Positions 7,438 through 14,596 of a stretch of DNA of 24,786 nt are shown piece after piece (position 1 is the stretch's first letter; the number at the start of each line of letters is the position of its first letter). The notes under the pieces are model-generated. The model was not told where the DNA came from. It was given only the letters and a program-made list of their open reading frames with translations, and did not search any database. Made by a program: the position numbers and the translations under genes. The stretch comes from an uncultured Lachnospiraceae bacterium (GTDB lineage: Bacteria > Bacillota > Clostridia > Lachnospirales > Lachnospiraceae): contig CAJUMC010000048.1 in the NCBI GenBank assembly GCA_910587085.1, positions 1 through 24,786 of the forward strand, in the 5' to 3' direction.

Positions 7438-8761
7438 CGACTTGATAAAAATGGGCCTGCGCAATCTGGGCAGGCGCAAGGCGAGGACATCGCTGACCGT
7501 CATCGGTGTAATCATCGGAACCATTTCCATTATGCTGATGATCGCTATCGGGCAGGGGCTCAATTATAATTTCGAGAAGCAGATTATGGAAAACGGCAGA
7601 ATGACGATTATCGAAATTTATCCGAGCACCTGGGAGGACGACGGCAGCGGGGAGTATAAGGAATACAAGCAGACACTGGACGACGGGCTGGTGAAGAAAA
7701 TACGCGAGATCAAGCATGTGAGGGCTGTTTCGCCGGTAATCCAGAAAGGCGTTCAGCTAAAATGCGGAAAGTATCAGGCTTATGCTCAGCTGAAGATTAT
7801 GGACTGCTCCACCTGGGAGGATTTCGGTTTCCCGCCGCTCGCGGAGGGCAGTTATCCGACGCCGGAAAACAATGAAGTGATTGTTTACGGCTATGATGCA
7901 CCGAATGACTTTTACTACTGGTCGGGCAACCAGCGCAAGATTAAGGATGTCGATATGTCCAGGGATAAGATATCCTTTACCTTCGACGATTATTATGAAG
8001 AGTCAAGCTCCGGGAAAAAAGCATTCAATTACGTGATCCGCAATTATGCGAAGATGGAAGTCTGTGATGACTGGGAATATTCGTATTATACCTATATGGA
8101 TATTGAGTTTTATAAAACGCTGTACAAGGAATATGCTTACAAGCTGAGCGCGGCAAACAAGAAAAAGGCGCTGAAGGCACTGGAGCAGTACGAGAGCATC
8201 CAGATCAACGTCGACAATATGAAAAATGTTACGAAGGTGCAGGATGAGCTGAAGGAGATGGGCTACCGTACAAACAGCAGCATGGAGTATATTCAGCCGA
8301 TGCTGGATACTTCGGCAATGCTTCAGAAGGTATTCCTGGCCATCGGTGCGGTTGCGTTTGTCGTGGCAGCGATCAATATTGCGAATACGATGATTATGTC
8401 CATCTATGAGAGGACAAAGGAAATCGGTATTATGAAGGTGCTCGGCTGCTATATCCGCGATATCAAAAAGCTTTTCCTGTTTGAGGCGGGAATTATCGGC
8501 TTTCTGGGAGGCCTGGTCGGTGTGGGGCTGAGCTATCTGCTGGCGCATCTGCTGAATAAATACGGCGGAAGCTTTCTGGGTTCGCTGATGTCCCTGACCG
8601 GCGGCAATGCGGAGGCAGGAGCAGCCTACTGCATGATCCCGTTCTGGCTGCCGTTTGTAGCGCTGCTGGTAGCAGTACTGGTCGGCGTATTCTCCGGCTA
8701 TATCCCGGCGAGACGCGCGACAAAGATCAGTGCGATCGAGGCAATGAAGAACGAGGGATAA
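7427..8761 (+). CDS. ABC transporter permease, MacB/FtsX family
   Basis: The 444-residue product has the MacB topology. One N-terminal membrane helix (about 19-42, ARTSLTVIGVIIGTISIMLMIAIG) is followed by an extracellular domain of about 260 residues. Three C-terminal helices (about 303-327, 352-376 and 405-427) carry the FtsX-domain features IYERTKEIGIMKVLGC and the closing GYIPARRATKISAIEAMK. It is the partner of the ATPase at 2671. The ATG at 7427 is favoured, with AAAGGA at 7411-7416 upstream; the TTG at 7418 is in frame but too close to that site. The start overlaps the small glycine-repeat gene by 11 bases. No HlyD/MFP adaptor gene is in the operon, although Gram-negative MacB needs one. 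Confidence 0.92.
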   Translation: MRISDLIKMGLRNLGRRKARTSLTVIGVIIGTISIMLMIAIGQGLNYNFEKQIMENGRMTIIEIYPSTWEDDGSGEYKEYKQTLDDGLVKKIREIKHVRAVSPVIQKGVQLKCGKYQAYAQLKIMDCSTWEDFGFPPLAEGSYPTPENNEVIVYGYDAPNDFYYWSGNQRKIKDVDMSRDKISFTFDDYYEESSSGKKAFNYVIRNYAKMEVCDDWEYSYYTYMDIEFYKTLYKEYAYKLSAANKKKALKALEQYESIQINVDNMKNVTKVQDELKEMGYRTNSSMEYIQPMLDTSAMLQKVFLAIGAVAFVVAAINIANTMIMSIYERTKEIGIMKVLGCYIRDIKKLFLFEAGIIGFLGGLVGVGLSYLLAHLLNKYGGSFLGSLMSLTGGNAEAGAAYCMIPFWLPFVALLVAVLVGVFSGYIPARRATKISAIEAMKNEG

Positions 8762-8770
8762 GGAGCTGCT

Positions 8771-9018
8771 GAAAACAGAGGATAAACATGTTTACAAAGC
8801 CGGAAGCAGAAGAAAAAACTGGTTTGAAAAGCTGAAGCAGGAGATAAACCGGCTTGAAAGGCCAAAAGCAGAAGATAAACATGAAAAAAGAAAACGGAAG
8901 ATCTACGTATTAGAAAAGCCAAAGACAAAACATATTAGGAAGAACCAAAGATAAATATATTTTAAAACGGAAAACACAAGATAGCATATTGGAAAAACAG
9001 AAGCAGGAAAGAAAACGG
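8771..9018 (+). repeat. degenerate 26-30 bp purine-rich tandem repeats after the permease gene
   Basis: About nine units each begin GAAAA, GAAAG or GAAGA, continue with GCNNAAGCAGAAGATAAA-like sequence and end in a short T/A-rich piece such as CGGCTT, ACAT or TATTA. One frame stays open for several units (FEKLKQEINRL, ERPKAEDKH, EKRKRKIYVL), then hits stops. This and the hairpins below fill the 586-base gap before hydA. Nothing else coding is seen there on either strand. Confidence 0.7.
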
Positions 9019-9021
9019 GAG

Positions 9022-9066
9022 AACCGCTGTGAACCACTGATAGTTGTGGGGAGCAGCGGTTTTTCT
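9022..9066 (+). terminator. rho-independent terminator of the ABC/CARDB operon
   Basis: AACCGCTG (9022-9029) pairs with CAGCGGTT ending near 9061. A small inner CCAC/GTGG helix lies in the loop, and TTTTTC follows the stem. It directly follows the purine-rich repeats. Confidence 0.75.
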
Positions 9067-9185
9067 GCTGTCCGGATGTTTGAGAACTTAGGTTTACCCG
9101 AAGAAAGAAGCGAAATCCGTACAGGGCAGGCGTGTACCGCACAGTCAAGCTGCAGGTCTGCGATAATGCGGAGAAAGAGGAAAGT

Positions 9186-9254
9186 AAGAACTGCCGCAGA
9201 ATAACGTCCTGGTGGCTTTCTGGCCGGAGGGATGTTATTCTGCAGCAGATTCTT
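9186..9254. terminator. long inverted repeat between convergent genes
   Basis: CTGCCGCAGAATAACGTCC (9191-9209) faces GGATGTTATTCTGCAGCAG (9230-9248), with 17 of 19 positions pairing and a 20-base loop. AAGAA/TTCTT extends it across one bulged A. Lying between the converging permease and hydA genes, it may end transcription from either side, but neither flank has a strong T tract. Confidence 0.5.
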
Positions 9255-9347
9255 TTCATGCGGAAGTAATGGGGAAGTTTTCCAAACATTTCGTTTGCAA
9301 AAACAACAATACAATAAAACTTTAATACTGTTTATCTGCTAATTAAA

Positions 9348-11048
9348 TCAGTTTTTAACACAATAGTGCACATGCAGCAGTTCGTGTGCGCGATCCTTTA
9401 ATATGCCTTCATACAGGGACGAAACAACCGGATTCTCCTCGCAGTGCTTCAGCTGAGCAGCATTGTCCGCCTCCGCGATGCCGCGCGCGCGGCGCTCTTT
9501 ATCCGGACGGATGCTGTACGGCTGGCCGGCTCCGTTAATGCAGCCGCCCGGACATGCCATAACTTCGACAAAATCGAAATGTTCCTCGCCGCTTTCGACT
9601 CGCTCAATCAGCCGCTCGGCATTTGCAAGGCCGTTCACCACGGCGATGCGCAGCGTACGTTCGCCGTAAGGCAGCTCGCAGATCTTGGTGCCCGCAAGAT
9701 CGCGCAGGCCGAGATATTCGATTTCCTTGAGCGCCTTTGCGCTCTTGTCCTCAACAACGCGGCGCACAGCAGCCTCCGTCACGCCTCCCGTCACGCCGAA
9801 AATCATGCCGGCTCCCGAAGAGAGAGAGAACGGAGCGTCCGGAGCGTCCGGGATGAGCTCCTCAAAGTGTATGCCGACTTCTTTAATCATACGGACAAGC
9901 TCCGTTGTCGTAAGTACATAATCAACATCCGGAACGCCGCCGCGTTTAAATTCTTCGCGGGAAGCTTCAAACTTTTTGGCGGTGCACGGCATAATGGCTA
10001 CGGAAACCGTTTCCCTGCCGTCTTCGGCGTCTATTTTGTTAAAATGCTCGCGCAGAACGGCGCCTAACATTTCCATCGGCGATTTGCAGGTGGAAATATA
10101 CGGAAGCAGCTCCGGATGCTTTGTCTCCGCATAGCGAATCCAGCCCGGGCAGCAGGAGGTGAAGAGCGGATACTTGCCGTCGCCTGCAGTAAGCTTGTGC
10201 AGCAGCTCCGCAGCCTCCTCCATTATGGTGAGATCGGCGCTCAGGGAAGTGTCGTATACCAGCGCAAAGCCGAGACGGTGCATCGCGGCGAAGATCTTTC
10301 CGATTACATCGGAGCCCTCCGGCAGGCCGAATTCCGCGCCGAGCGCCACGCGAACCGCCGGCGCAACCTGTGCAACAACGCGCTTTTTCGGATTGTGAAG
10401 CGCAGCGAATACGGAATCCGTGTCGCTCTTGATCGTGATGGCTCCGGTCGGGCAGACAGCCGCGCACTGTCCGCAGTTTACGCAGTCCGTTTCCGCAATC
10501 GGCTTGCCGAATGCCGGGCTGACGATCATGCTGGAGCCGCGGTGGGCGAAATCAATCGCGCCGACATTCTGAATCTCGCTGCACATACGCACGCAGTCGC
10601 CGCAGAGAATGCATTTGGACGGATCGCGCACGATGGCTCTGGAAGAGCGGTCGATCTCCGCCTGCGGTGCATCGCTGGTAAAGCGGACGTTTGTTACGCC
10701 GAAGCGCTTCGCAAATTCCTGAAGACGGCATTTGCCGCTTTTTTCGCAGGTGGTGCAGTCACGGCAGTGCGAGGCGAGCAGCAGCTCCAGTATCATTCTG
10801 CGGTGATGGTGCAGCTTTGCGGTGTTGGTGCGGATCGCCATGCCGTCCTTCGGAGGGGTGGAGCAGGAGGCAATAATGCCGCCGCGCTCGTCTTCCACCA
10901 CGCACATCCGGCATGCGCCGTAGATGGACAGCTCCGGGTAGTAGCAGAAGGTAGGCAGCTCGATACCGGCTTTTCTCACCACCGCCAGGATATTCGGCTC
11001 GCTGTCGAATTCGACGCGCTCGCCGTCAATAATCATATATTTTGACAT
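9348..11048 (-). CDS. hydA: [FeFe] hydrogenase catalytic subunit HydA (group A, trimeric type)
   Basis: The 566-residue subunit makes or oxidises H2 at the H-cluster. The N-terminus holds a [2Fe-2S] ferredoxin-like domain (cysteines near 34-61), the HCRDCTTCEKSGKC motif near 93 and two [4Fe-4S] motifs, CILCGDCVRMC near 146 and CVNCGQCAAVC near 189. The H-cluster signatures follow: L1 TSCCPGW near 297, with the proton-path cysteine, L2 MPCTAKKFEA near 352 and L3 VMACPGGCINGAGQP near 493. L3 usually reads GGGQP, so GAGQP is a small variant. The ATG at 11048 has GAAAGGA just upstream. It is last in hydC-hydB-hydA, the order of NADH/ferredoxin bifurcating hydrogenases. Bifurcation is inferred from this composition, not visible in HydA itself. 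No maturase genes are in the window. Confidence 0.96.
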   Translation of the reverse strand: MSKYMIIDGERVEFDSEPNILAVVRKAGIELPTFCYYPELSIYGACRMCVVEDERGGIIASCSTPPKDGMAIRTNTAKLHHHRRMILELLLASHCRDCTTCEKSGKCRLQEFAKRFGVTNVRFTSDAPQAEIDRSSRAIVRDPSKCILCGDCVRMCSEIQNVGAIDFAHRGSSMIVSPAFGKPIAETDCVNCGQCAAVCPTGAITIKSDTDSVFAALHNPKKRVVAQVAPAVRVALGAEFGLPEGSDVIGKIFAAMHRLGFALVYDTSLSADLTIMEEAAELLHKLTAGDGKYPLFTSCCPGWIRYAETKHPELLPYISTCKSPMEMLGAVLREHFNKIDAEDGRETVSVAIMPCTAKKFEASREEFKRGGVPDVDYVLTTTELVRMIKEVGIHFEELIPDAPDAPFSLSSGAGMIFGVTGGVTEAAVRRVVEDKSAKALKEIEYLGLRDLAGTKICELPYGERTLRIAVVNGLANAERLIERVESGEEHFDFVEVMACPGGCINGAGQPYSIRPDKERRARGIAEADNAAQLKHCEENPVVSSLYEGILKDRAHELLHVHYCVKN

Positions 11049-11074
11049 CGCTATTTTCCTTTCTGTCGGTAATC

Positions 11075-11104
11075 GCTGCGGCGCGGCCGGGGCCCTGCCG
11101 CAGC
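11075..11104 (-). other. intercistronic hairpin between hydB and hydA
   Basis: On the minus strand GCTGCGGC pairs with GCCGCAGC (8 bp) around a GC-rich loop of 14 bases. No T tract follows. The hairpin ends 11 bases before the hydA ribosome site GAAAGGA (11063-11057). Confidence 0.6.
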
Positions 11105-11135
11105 AGAAATGCGGTTCCCCATACAGAGGGCCTGT

Positions 11136-13007
11136 CTATGAGATTGCCTTGAACGGGCAGCCCGCCTTGCACGCCCCGCACTTGATGCACTTGGCAGGAT
11201 CAATTTTATGCGGCTCTCTGATCGTACCGGAAATCGCGCCGACCGGGCAGAGCCTTGCACATTTGGTACAGCCCTTGCACAGAGCCGGGTCGATGGAAAG
11301 TGAGATGAGCGCCTTGCACTGGCCCGCCGGGCATTTTTTATCAACCACATGAGCGATATATTCGTCGCGGAAATATTTCAGGGTGCTGACCACCGGGGAG
11401 GCAGCCGTCTTTCCGAGGCCGCAGAGCGCGGTTTCGGAAATTGTTTTCGCAAGCTCCTCGAGCAGGTCGATATGCTCCGGCGTGCCGCGTCCCTCCACAA
11501 TATCCGTCAGCAGCTCCAGCATGCGCTTGGTGCCCTCGCGGCACGGCACGCATTTGCCGCAGGATTCGTTCTGAGTAAAGTTCATGAAGAAGCGGGCAAC
11601 CTCAACCATGCAGCTCTTGTCGTTCATAACAACAAGTCCGCCGGAGCCGATCATCGCGCCCGCTTTTTTCAGCGAATCAAAATCGAGCGGGAGATCGAGG
11701 TGCTCCTTTGTGAGACATCCGCCGGACGGGCCGCCGATCTGCACCGCCTTGAATTCACCGCCCTTGACGCCGCCGCCGATATCAAAGATAACCTCGCGCA
11801 GCGTCGTGCCCATCGGAACCTCGATCAGACCGGTATTGTTGACGTTTCCGGTAAGGGCGAACGCCTTTGTGCCGTGGTTTTTCTCCGGGCCGTAGCTGCA
11901 GTACCAGTCCGCGCCGTTCAGGATAATCGGAGGAACGTTGCAGAAGGTTTCCACATTGTTCAGCACGGTCGGCTGTTCGAACAGACCCTTCTCCACGGTG
12001 CGCGGAGGCTTCACTCTCGGCATGCCGCGGTTGCCCTCGATGGACGCGGTCAGCGCCGAGCCTTCGCCGCAGACAAACGCGCCGGCGCCCTGGCTGATGT
12101 GCAGCCGGAACGAAAAACCGGAATTCAGAATATTTTCGCCGAGCAGGCCCATCTCCTCCGCCTGCTCGATCGCAAGCTGGAGCCGGGATACGGCGAGAGG
12201 GTACTCCGCGCGCACATAGATATAGCCGTAGTGCGCCTTTGTTGCGATGCCGGCGATAATCATGCCCTCGATCATTCGGTGCGGCTCGCCCTCCATCATG
12301 GAGCGGTCCATAAACGCACCCGGATCGCCCTCGTCGCCGTTGCAGACAACGTATTTGATTTCGGAATTCTGGCGCAGCACCTGGCTCCATTTCCTGCCGG
12401 TCGGGAAGCCGCCGCCCCCGCGTCCGCGCAGGTCGGATTTGGTGATCTCGTCAACGATCTCCTCCGGCGACATGTCAAACAGCGCCTTTTCTACGGCGGA
12501 ATAGCCGCCGACCGCTATGTATTCGCGGATGGATTCTGCGTTGATATGTCCGCAGTGCTCCAGAGCAACGCGCGTCTGGCGGGAATAGAACGGGATTTCC
12601 TCCTGCTTTACATAAGGTTTTCCGGTTTCTTTGTCTTTGTAGACAAGGCGATCCACCACCTTGTCGCCGATAATGGTGGTGTCGATGATCTCCTCGCAGT
12701 CCTCCACCTTTACTTTTACATAGAGCCAGCCCATCGGCTCGATGCGGACCAGAGGCCCCATCTCGCAGAAGCCGTGACAGCCGCTTTTTTTCACGCCGAC
12801 CGAATCGTGCGGCTCTTCCTCAAGCTTAAGGGCGCAGACAAGCCCGCGCTCCTCGATAATCTCCTTTAAGCGGGCATATATTTTCAGGGAGCCCCCGGCG
12901 ACGCAGCCGGTGCCCGCGCAGATCAGAATCTGCTTTTTCTGGCAGGCGAGGGAACGCCGGTAATCCTGGCGCCTTGCTTCCAATTCTTCCCGTGTATTGA
13001 TTCTCAC
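11136..13007 (-). CDS. hydB: hydrogenase NAD(H)/FMN subunit HydB (NuoF-like)
   Basis: The 623-residue flavoprotein subunit carries electrons between NAD(H) and the iron-sulfur chain. It has an N-terminal thioredoxin-like [2Fe-2S] region (CAGTGCVAGGS and SGCHGFCEMGPLV). The NuoF FMN/NADH domain shows RGRGGGGFPTGRKW near 193 and NGDEGDPGAFMDR near 222, then a SLBB segment and ESCGKCVPCREG near 479 for a [4Fe-4S] cluster. A C-terminal two-cluster ferredoxin (CKGCTKCARLC and CIKCGACKAGC, from about 575) distinguishes hydrogenase HydB from complex I NuoF. Translation starts at a GTG that overlaps the hydC stop by 4 bases (GTGA), indicating coupling. Confidence 0.95.
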   Translation of the reverse strand: MRINTREELEARRQDYRRSLACQKKQILICAGTGCVAGGSLKIYARLKEIIEERGLVCALKLEEEPHDSVGVKKSGCHGFCEMGPLVRIEPMGWLYVKVKVEDCEEIIDTTIIGDKVVDRLVYKDKETGKPYVKQEEIPFYSRQTRVALEHCGHINAESIREYIAVGGYSAVEKALFDMSPEEIVDEITKSDLRGRGGGGFPTGRKWSQVLRQNSEIKYVVCNGDEGDPGAFMDRSMMEGEPHRMIEGMIIAGIATKAHYGYIYVRAEYPLAVSRLQLAIEQAEEMGLLGENILNSGFSFRLHISQGAGAFVCGEGSALTASIEGNRGMPRVKPPRTVEKGLFEQPTVLNNVETFCNVPPIILNGADWYCSYGPEKNHGTKAFALTGNVNNTGLIEVPMGTTLREVIFDIGGGVKGGEFKAVQIGGPSGGCLTKEHLDLPLDFDSLKKAGAMIGSGGLVVMNDKSCMVEVARFFMNFTQNESCGKCVPCREGTKRMLELLTDIVEGRGTPEHIDLLEELAKTISETALCGLGKTAASPVVSTLKYFRDEYIAHVVDKKCPAGQCKALISLSIDPALCKGCTKCARLCPVGAISGTIREPHKIDPAKCIKCGACKAGCPFKAIS

Positions 13008-13486
13008 TGTGCCTTGCCCTCCTTTAATTCGTTGATCAGCTCATCCACCTTCTCCGGCGTCATGGCCGGATGAACGACGTCGTTCACGGTGCAGACCGGA
13101 GCGAGACCGCATGCGCCGAGACAGGAAACGGTCTCGACGGTAAACATCATATCCTCCGTCGTCGGATTTTTCTCCGACACGTTCAGAACCTTGCGGAATT
13201 CTTCGAGAATCGGTATGGATTTGCGCACATGGCAGGCAGTGCCGTCGCATACCTTGATGACATATTTTCCCTTGGCGTCGAGGGAAAAATTCTCGTAGAA
13301 GGTGGCTACGCCGTAGATTTTCGCTTCGCTGATTTTCAGCGCCGCGGCGATATAGCTGAGCACCTCCTCCGGCAGGTAGCGGTATTCCTTCTGTACCTCC
13401 TGCATGATCGCGATAACCTGCGATTTGTTATAGCCGTGGGACTGCAGAATGCAATCAATTTTTTCTTTTTCTTTTTGCCCCAGCAT
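13004..13486 (-). CDS. hydC: hydrogenase [2Fe-2S] subunit HydC (NuoE-like)
   Basis: This 160-residue NuoE-family subunit has the thioredoxin-fold [2Fe-2S] ligands in CDGTACHVR (near residue 81) and SCLGACGLAPV (near 120). It passes electrons within the HydABC complex. The open frame extends upstream to 13624, but the start is placed at the ATG at 13486. AGAAAGGAG lies 5 bases before that ATG, the family begins near MLGQKEKEKID, and the extra sequence contains the promoter. It is first in the operon and overlaps hydB by 4 bases. Confidence 0.94.
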   Translation of the reverse strand: MLGQKEKEKIDCILQSHGYNKSQVIAIMQEVQKEYRYLPEEVLSYIAAALKISEAKIYGVATFYENFSLDAKGKYVIKVCDGTACHVRKSIPILEEFRKVLNVSEKNPTTEDMMFTVETVSCLGACGLAPVCTVNDVVHPAMTPEKVDELINELKEGKAQ

Positions 13487-13549
13487 TGGTACTCCTTTCT
13501 GCATTTGGAATGTATCGCATTTTCGTAAAAAATTTAAGCCAACGCTCTT

Positions 13550-13578
13550 ATAATAGCATAGAAAATTACCGAATTCAA
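13550..13578 (-). promoter_or_regulatory. sigma-A promoter of hydCBA
   Basis: On the minus strand TTGAAT (13578-13573) and TATTAT (13555-13550) are 17 bases apart. The start would fall near 13543, giving a leader of about 57 bases to the hydC ATG. No clear Rex-like or other operator is visible. The remaining spacer to 13835 holds only the hairpin listed next. Confidence 0.75.
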
Positions 13579-13772
13579 GTAAATTCAACAAAGTCTGCAC
13601 TGAAATAAGAGTCAAAACCGTCAAAATAACGGAGGAGTTCCGGCAACCGGGCAGAAGACTTGGAAATAATCAACAAGCATGCGTAAAGGGGTGCGGGAAT
13701 GCGTCAGTTCTTTGCGCGCCTGCCTGTACCGGCACCGGAAAATAAATGGAAGCGCACAGACAAAGTCAAAGA

Positions 13773-13801
13773 GCCGGGAACCTGTTTTTCAGATTCCCGG
13801 C
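13773..13801. terminator. hairpin after the DUF6440 gene
   Basis: GCCGGGAA (13773-13780) pairs with TTCCCGGC (13794-13801) around 13 bases. The T-rich side lies on the plus strand (GGGTTTGTTTTTG), where no gene precedes it. On the minus strand it follows the DUF6440 gene but only TCTTTG comes next. It probably ends the minus-strand unit; direction is uncertain. Confidence 0.45.
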
Positions 13802-13835
13802 CCGGGTTTGTTTTTGAACAGTATTAATTTCTGTG

Positions 13836-14027
13836 TTATTCCCCTATCCATGTTATAACCGGTTTTCCGTCCGTATCCAGCAGCGGAGTCAGGCCAAGGC
13901 CATAGCCGCTTTTGAACACCAGATAATTGATGCCGGTTTCCTTATCCAGCAATATCTGCCGGCTGCCTTCTTCCTTGAAGGAAGAGCCTTCCTTATGGAC
14001 AACAATAAAACGGTTATCATTTTTCAT
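13836..14027 (-). CDS. DUF6440 family protein
   Basis: The 63-residue product is short and soluble. It carries the family pattern: an N-terminal NRFIVVHKEGS strand, then ILLDKETGINYLVFKSGYG and a closing LTPLLDTDGKPVITW. The function of DUF6440 proteins is unknown. AAAGGA lies just before the ATG at 14027. It sits 41 bases downstream of the DUF1292 gene on the same strand and is probably co-transcribed. Confidence 0.8.
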   Translation of the reverse strand: MKNDNRFIVVHKEGSSFKEEGSRQILLDKETGINYLVFKSGYGLGLTPLLDTDGKPVITWIGE

Positions 14028-14068
14028 AAAAATCCTTTCATTTCAGTGAAGAACGGCATAAAAATGCA

Positions 14069-14380
14069 CTATTCGTCCTCCTCATCACCGAACATATCGT
14101 CAAATTCAGCGGAATCCAGCCACTCGTCGAAGGCGTCGGAGACCGCCTCGAACTCTTCATCGCTCTCGATATTGATCAGATCAATGTCGTCGTTCCCCTT
14201 GTCTACAAATTCGTATAAATAAACCTCGCCCTCCTCGCCCGAATTCTGCGGGAGGAGCGCGATGTAATTCTTGTCCTGACAGGGAAAGATTGTGATTACA
14301 TCGCAGACCAGCTCCGTATCGTCCTCCAGGGTTATGGTGATGGTGTCGTTTCCCTCTTCGGCATTGAAATTTTCGCTCAT
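14069..14380 (-). CDS. DUF1292 domain-containing protein
   Basis: The 103-residue acidic protein contains the DUF1292 core (ITITLEDDTELVCDVITIF, then YIALLPQ and VYLYEFVD), followed by an Asp/Glu-rich C-terminus. The family is widespread in Firmicutes, often near yrvE/ruvX-type genes, and has no established activity. The start at 14380 is chosen because AGGAGG lies 8 bases upstream and the family begins near there; the open frame runs further up to 14428 without a site. Confidence 0.87.
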   Translation of the reverse strand: MSENFNAEEGNDTITITLEDDTELVCDVITIFPCQDKNYIALLPQNSGEEGEVYLYEFVDKGNDDIDLINIESDEEFEAVSDAFDEWLDSAEFDDMFGDEEDE

Positions 14381-14461
14381 GGGTATAACCTCCTGTTTGT
14401 CTTTGTGCGGCCCGTCCTCTGCGGACATGGTGTTCCGTAAGGCGCGGCCTGCGGCAATTTC

Positions 14462-14490
14462 ACTATAGCAGAAGGATGGAAAAAATGCAA
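14462..14490 (-). promoter_or_regulatory. sigma-A promoter of the DUF1292-DUF6440 unit
   Basis: On the minus strand TTGCAT (14490-14485) and TATAGT (14467-14462) are separated by 17 bases. The start would lie near 14455, about 75 bases before the ATG at 14380. Confidence 0.65.
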
Positions 14491-14530
14491 GCGGCAGTTA
14501 ATTTTGTTTCGGTGCAATGAAATTTCCTCT

Positions 14531-14560
14531 TGAAAAAACACAAGGAGAATACTAAGATAT
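14531..14560 (+). promoter_or_regulatory. candidate promoter of the aminotransferase gene
   Basis: TTGAAA at 14531-14536 and TAAGAT at 14555-14560 are 18 bases apart; the -10 is only a fair match. It lies back to back with the minus-strand promoter at 14462-14490. The leader to 14597 is too short for a T-box. Confidence 0.35.
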
Positions 14561-14596
14561 ACCTAGCTATAAAACAATAAGAAAGAAGGGCTGAAT

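Noticed and set aside
8771..9018. CRISPR-like spacing of repeats after the permease gene
   Set aside because: Units of 26-30 bp adjoin each other without spacers and diverge strongly from copy to copy. No cas gene is near.
11349..12869. 506-codon plus-strand frame opposite hydB
   Set aside because: hydB is certain from its motifs. The long antisense frame is a by-product of its GC-rich third positions.
14491..14596. T-box or leucine-responsive leader before the branched-chain aminotransferase
   Set aside because: The leader is about 30-60 bases long, has no specifier or antiterminator structure and no run of Leu/Ile/Val codons.
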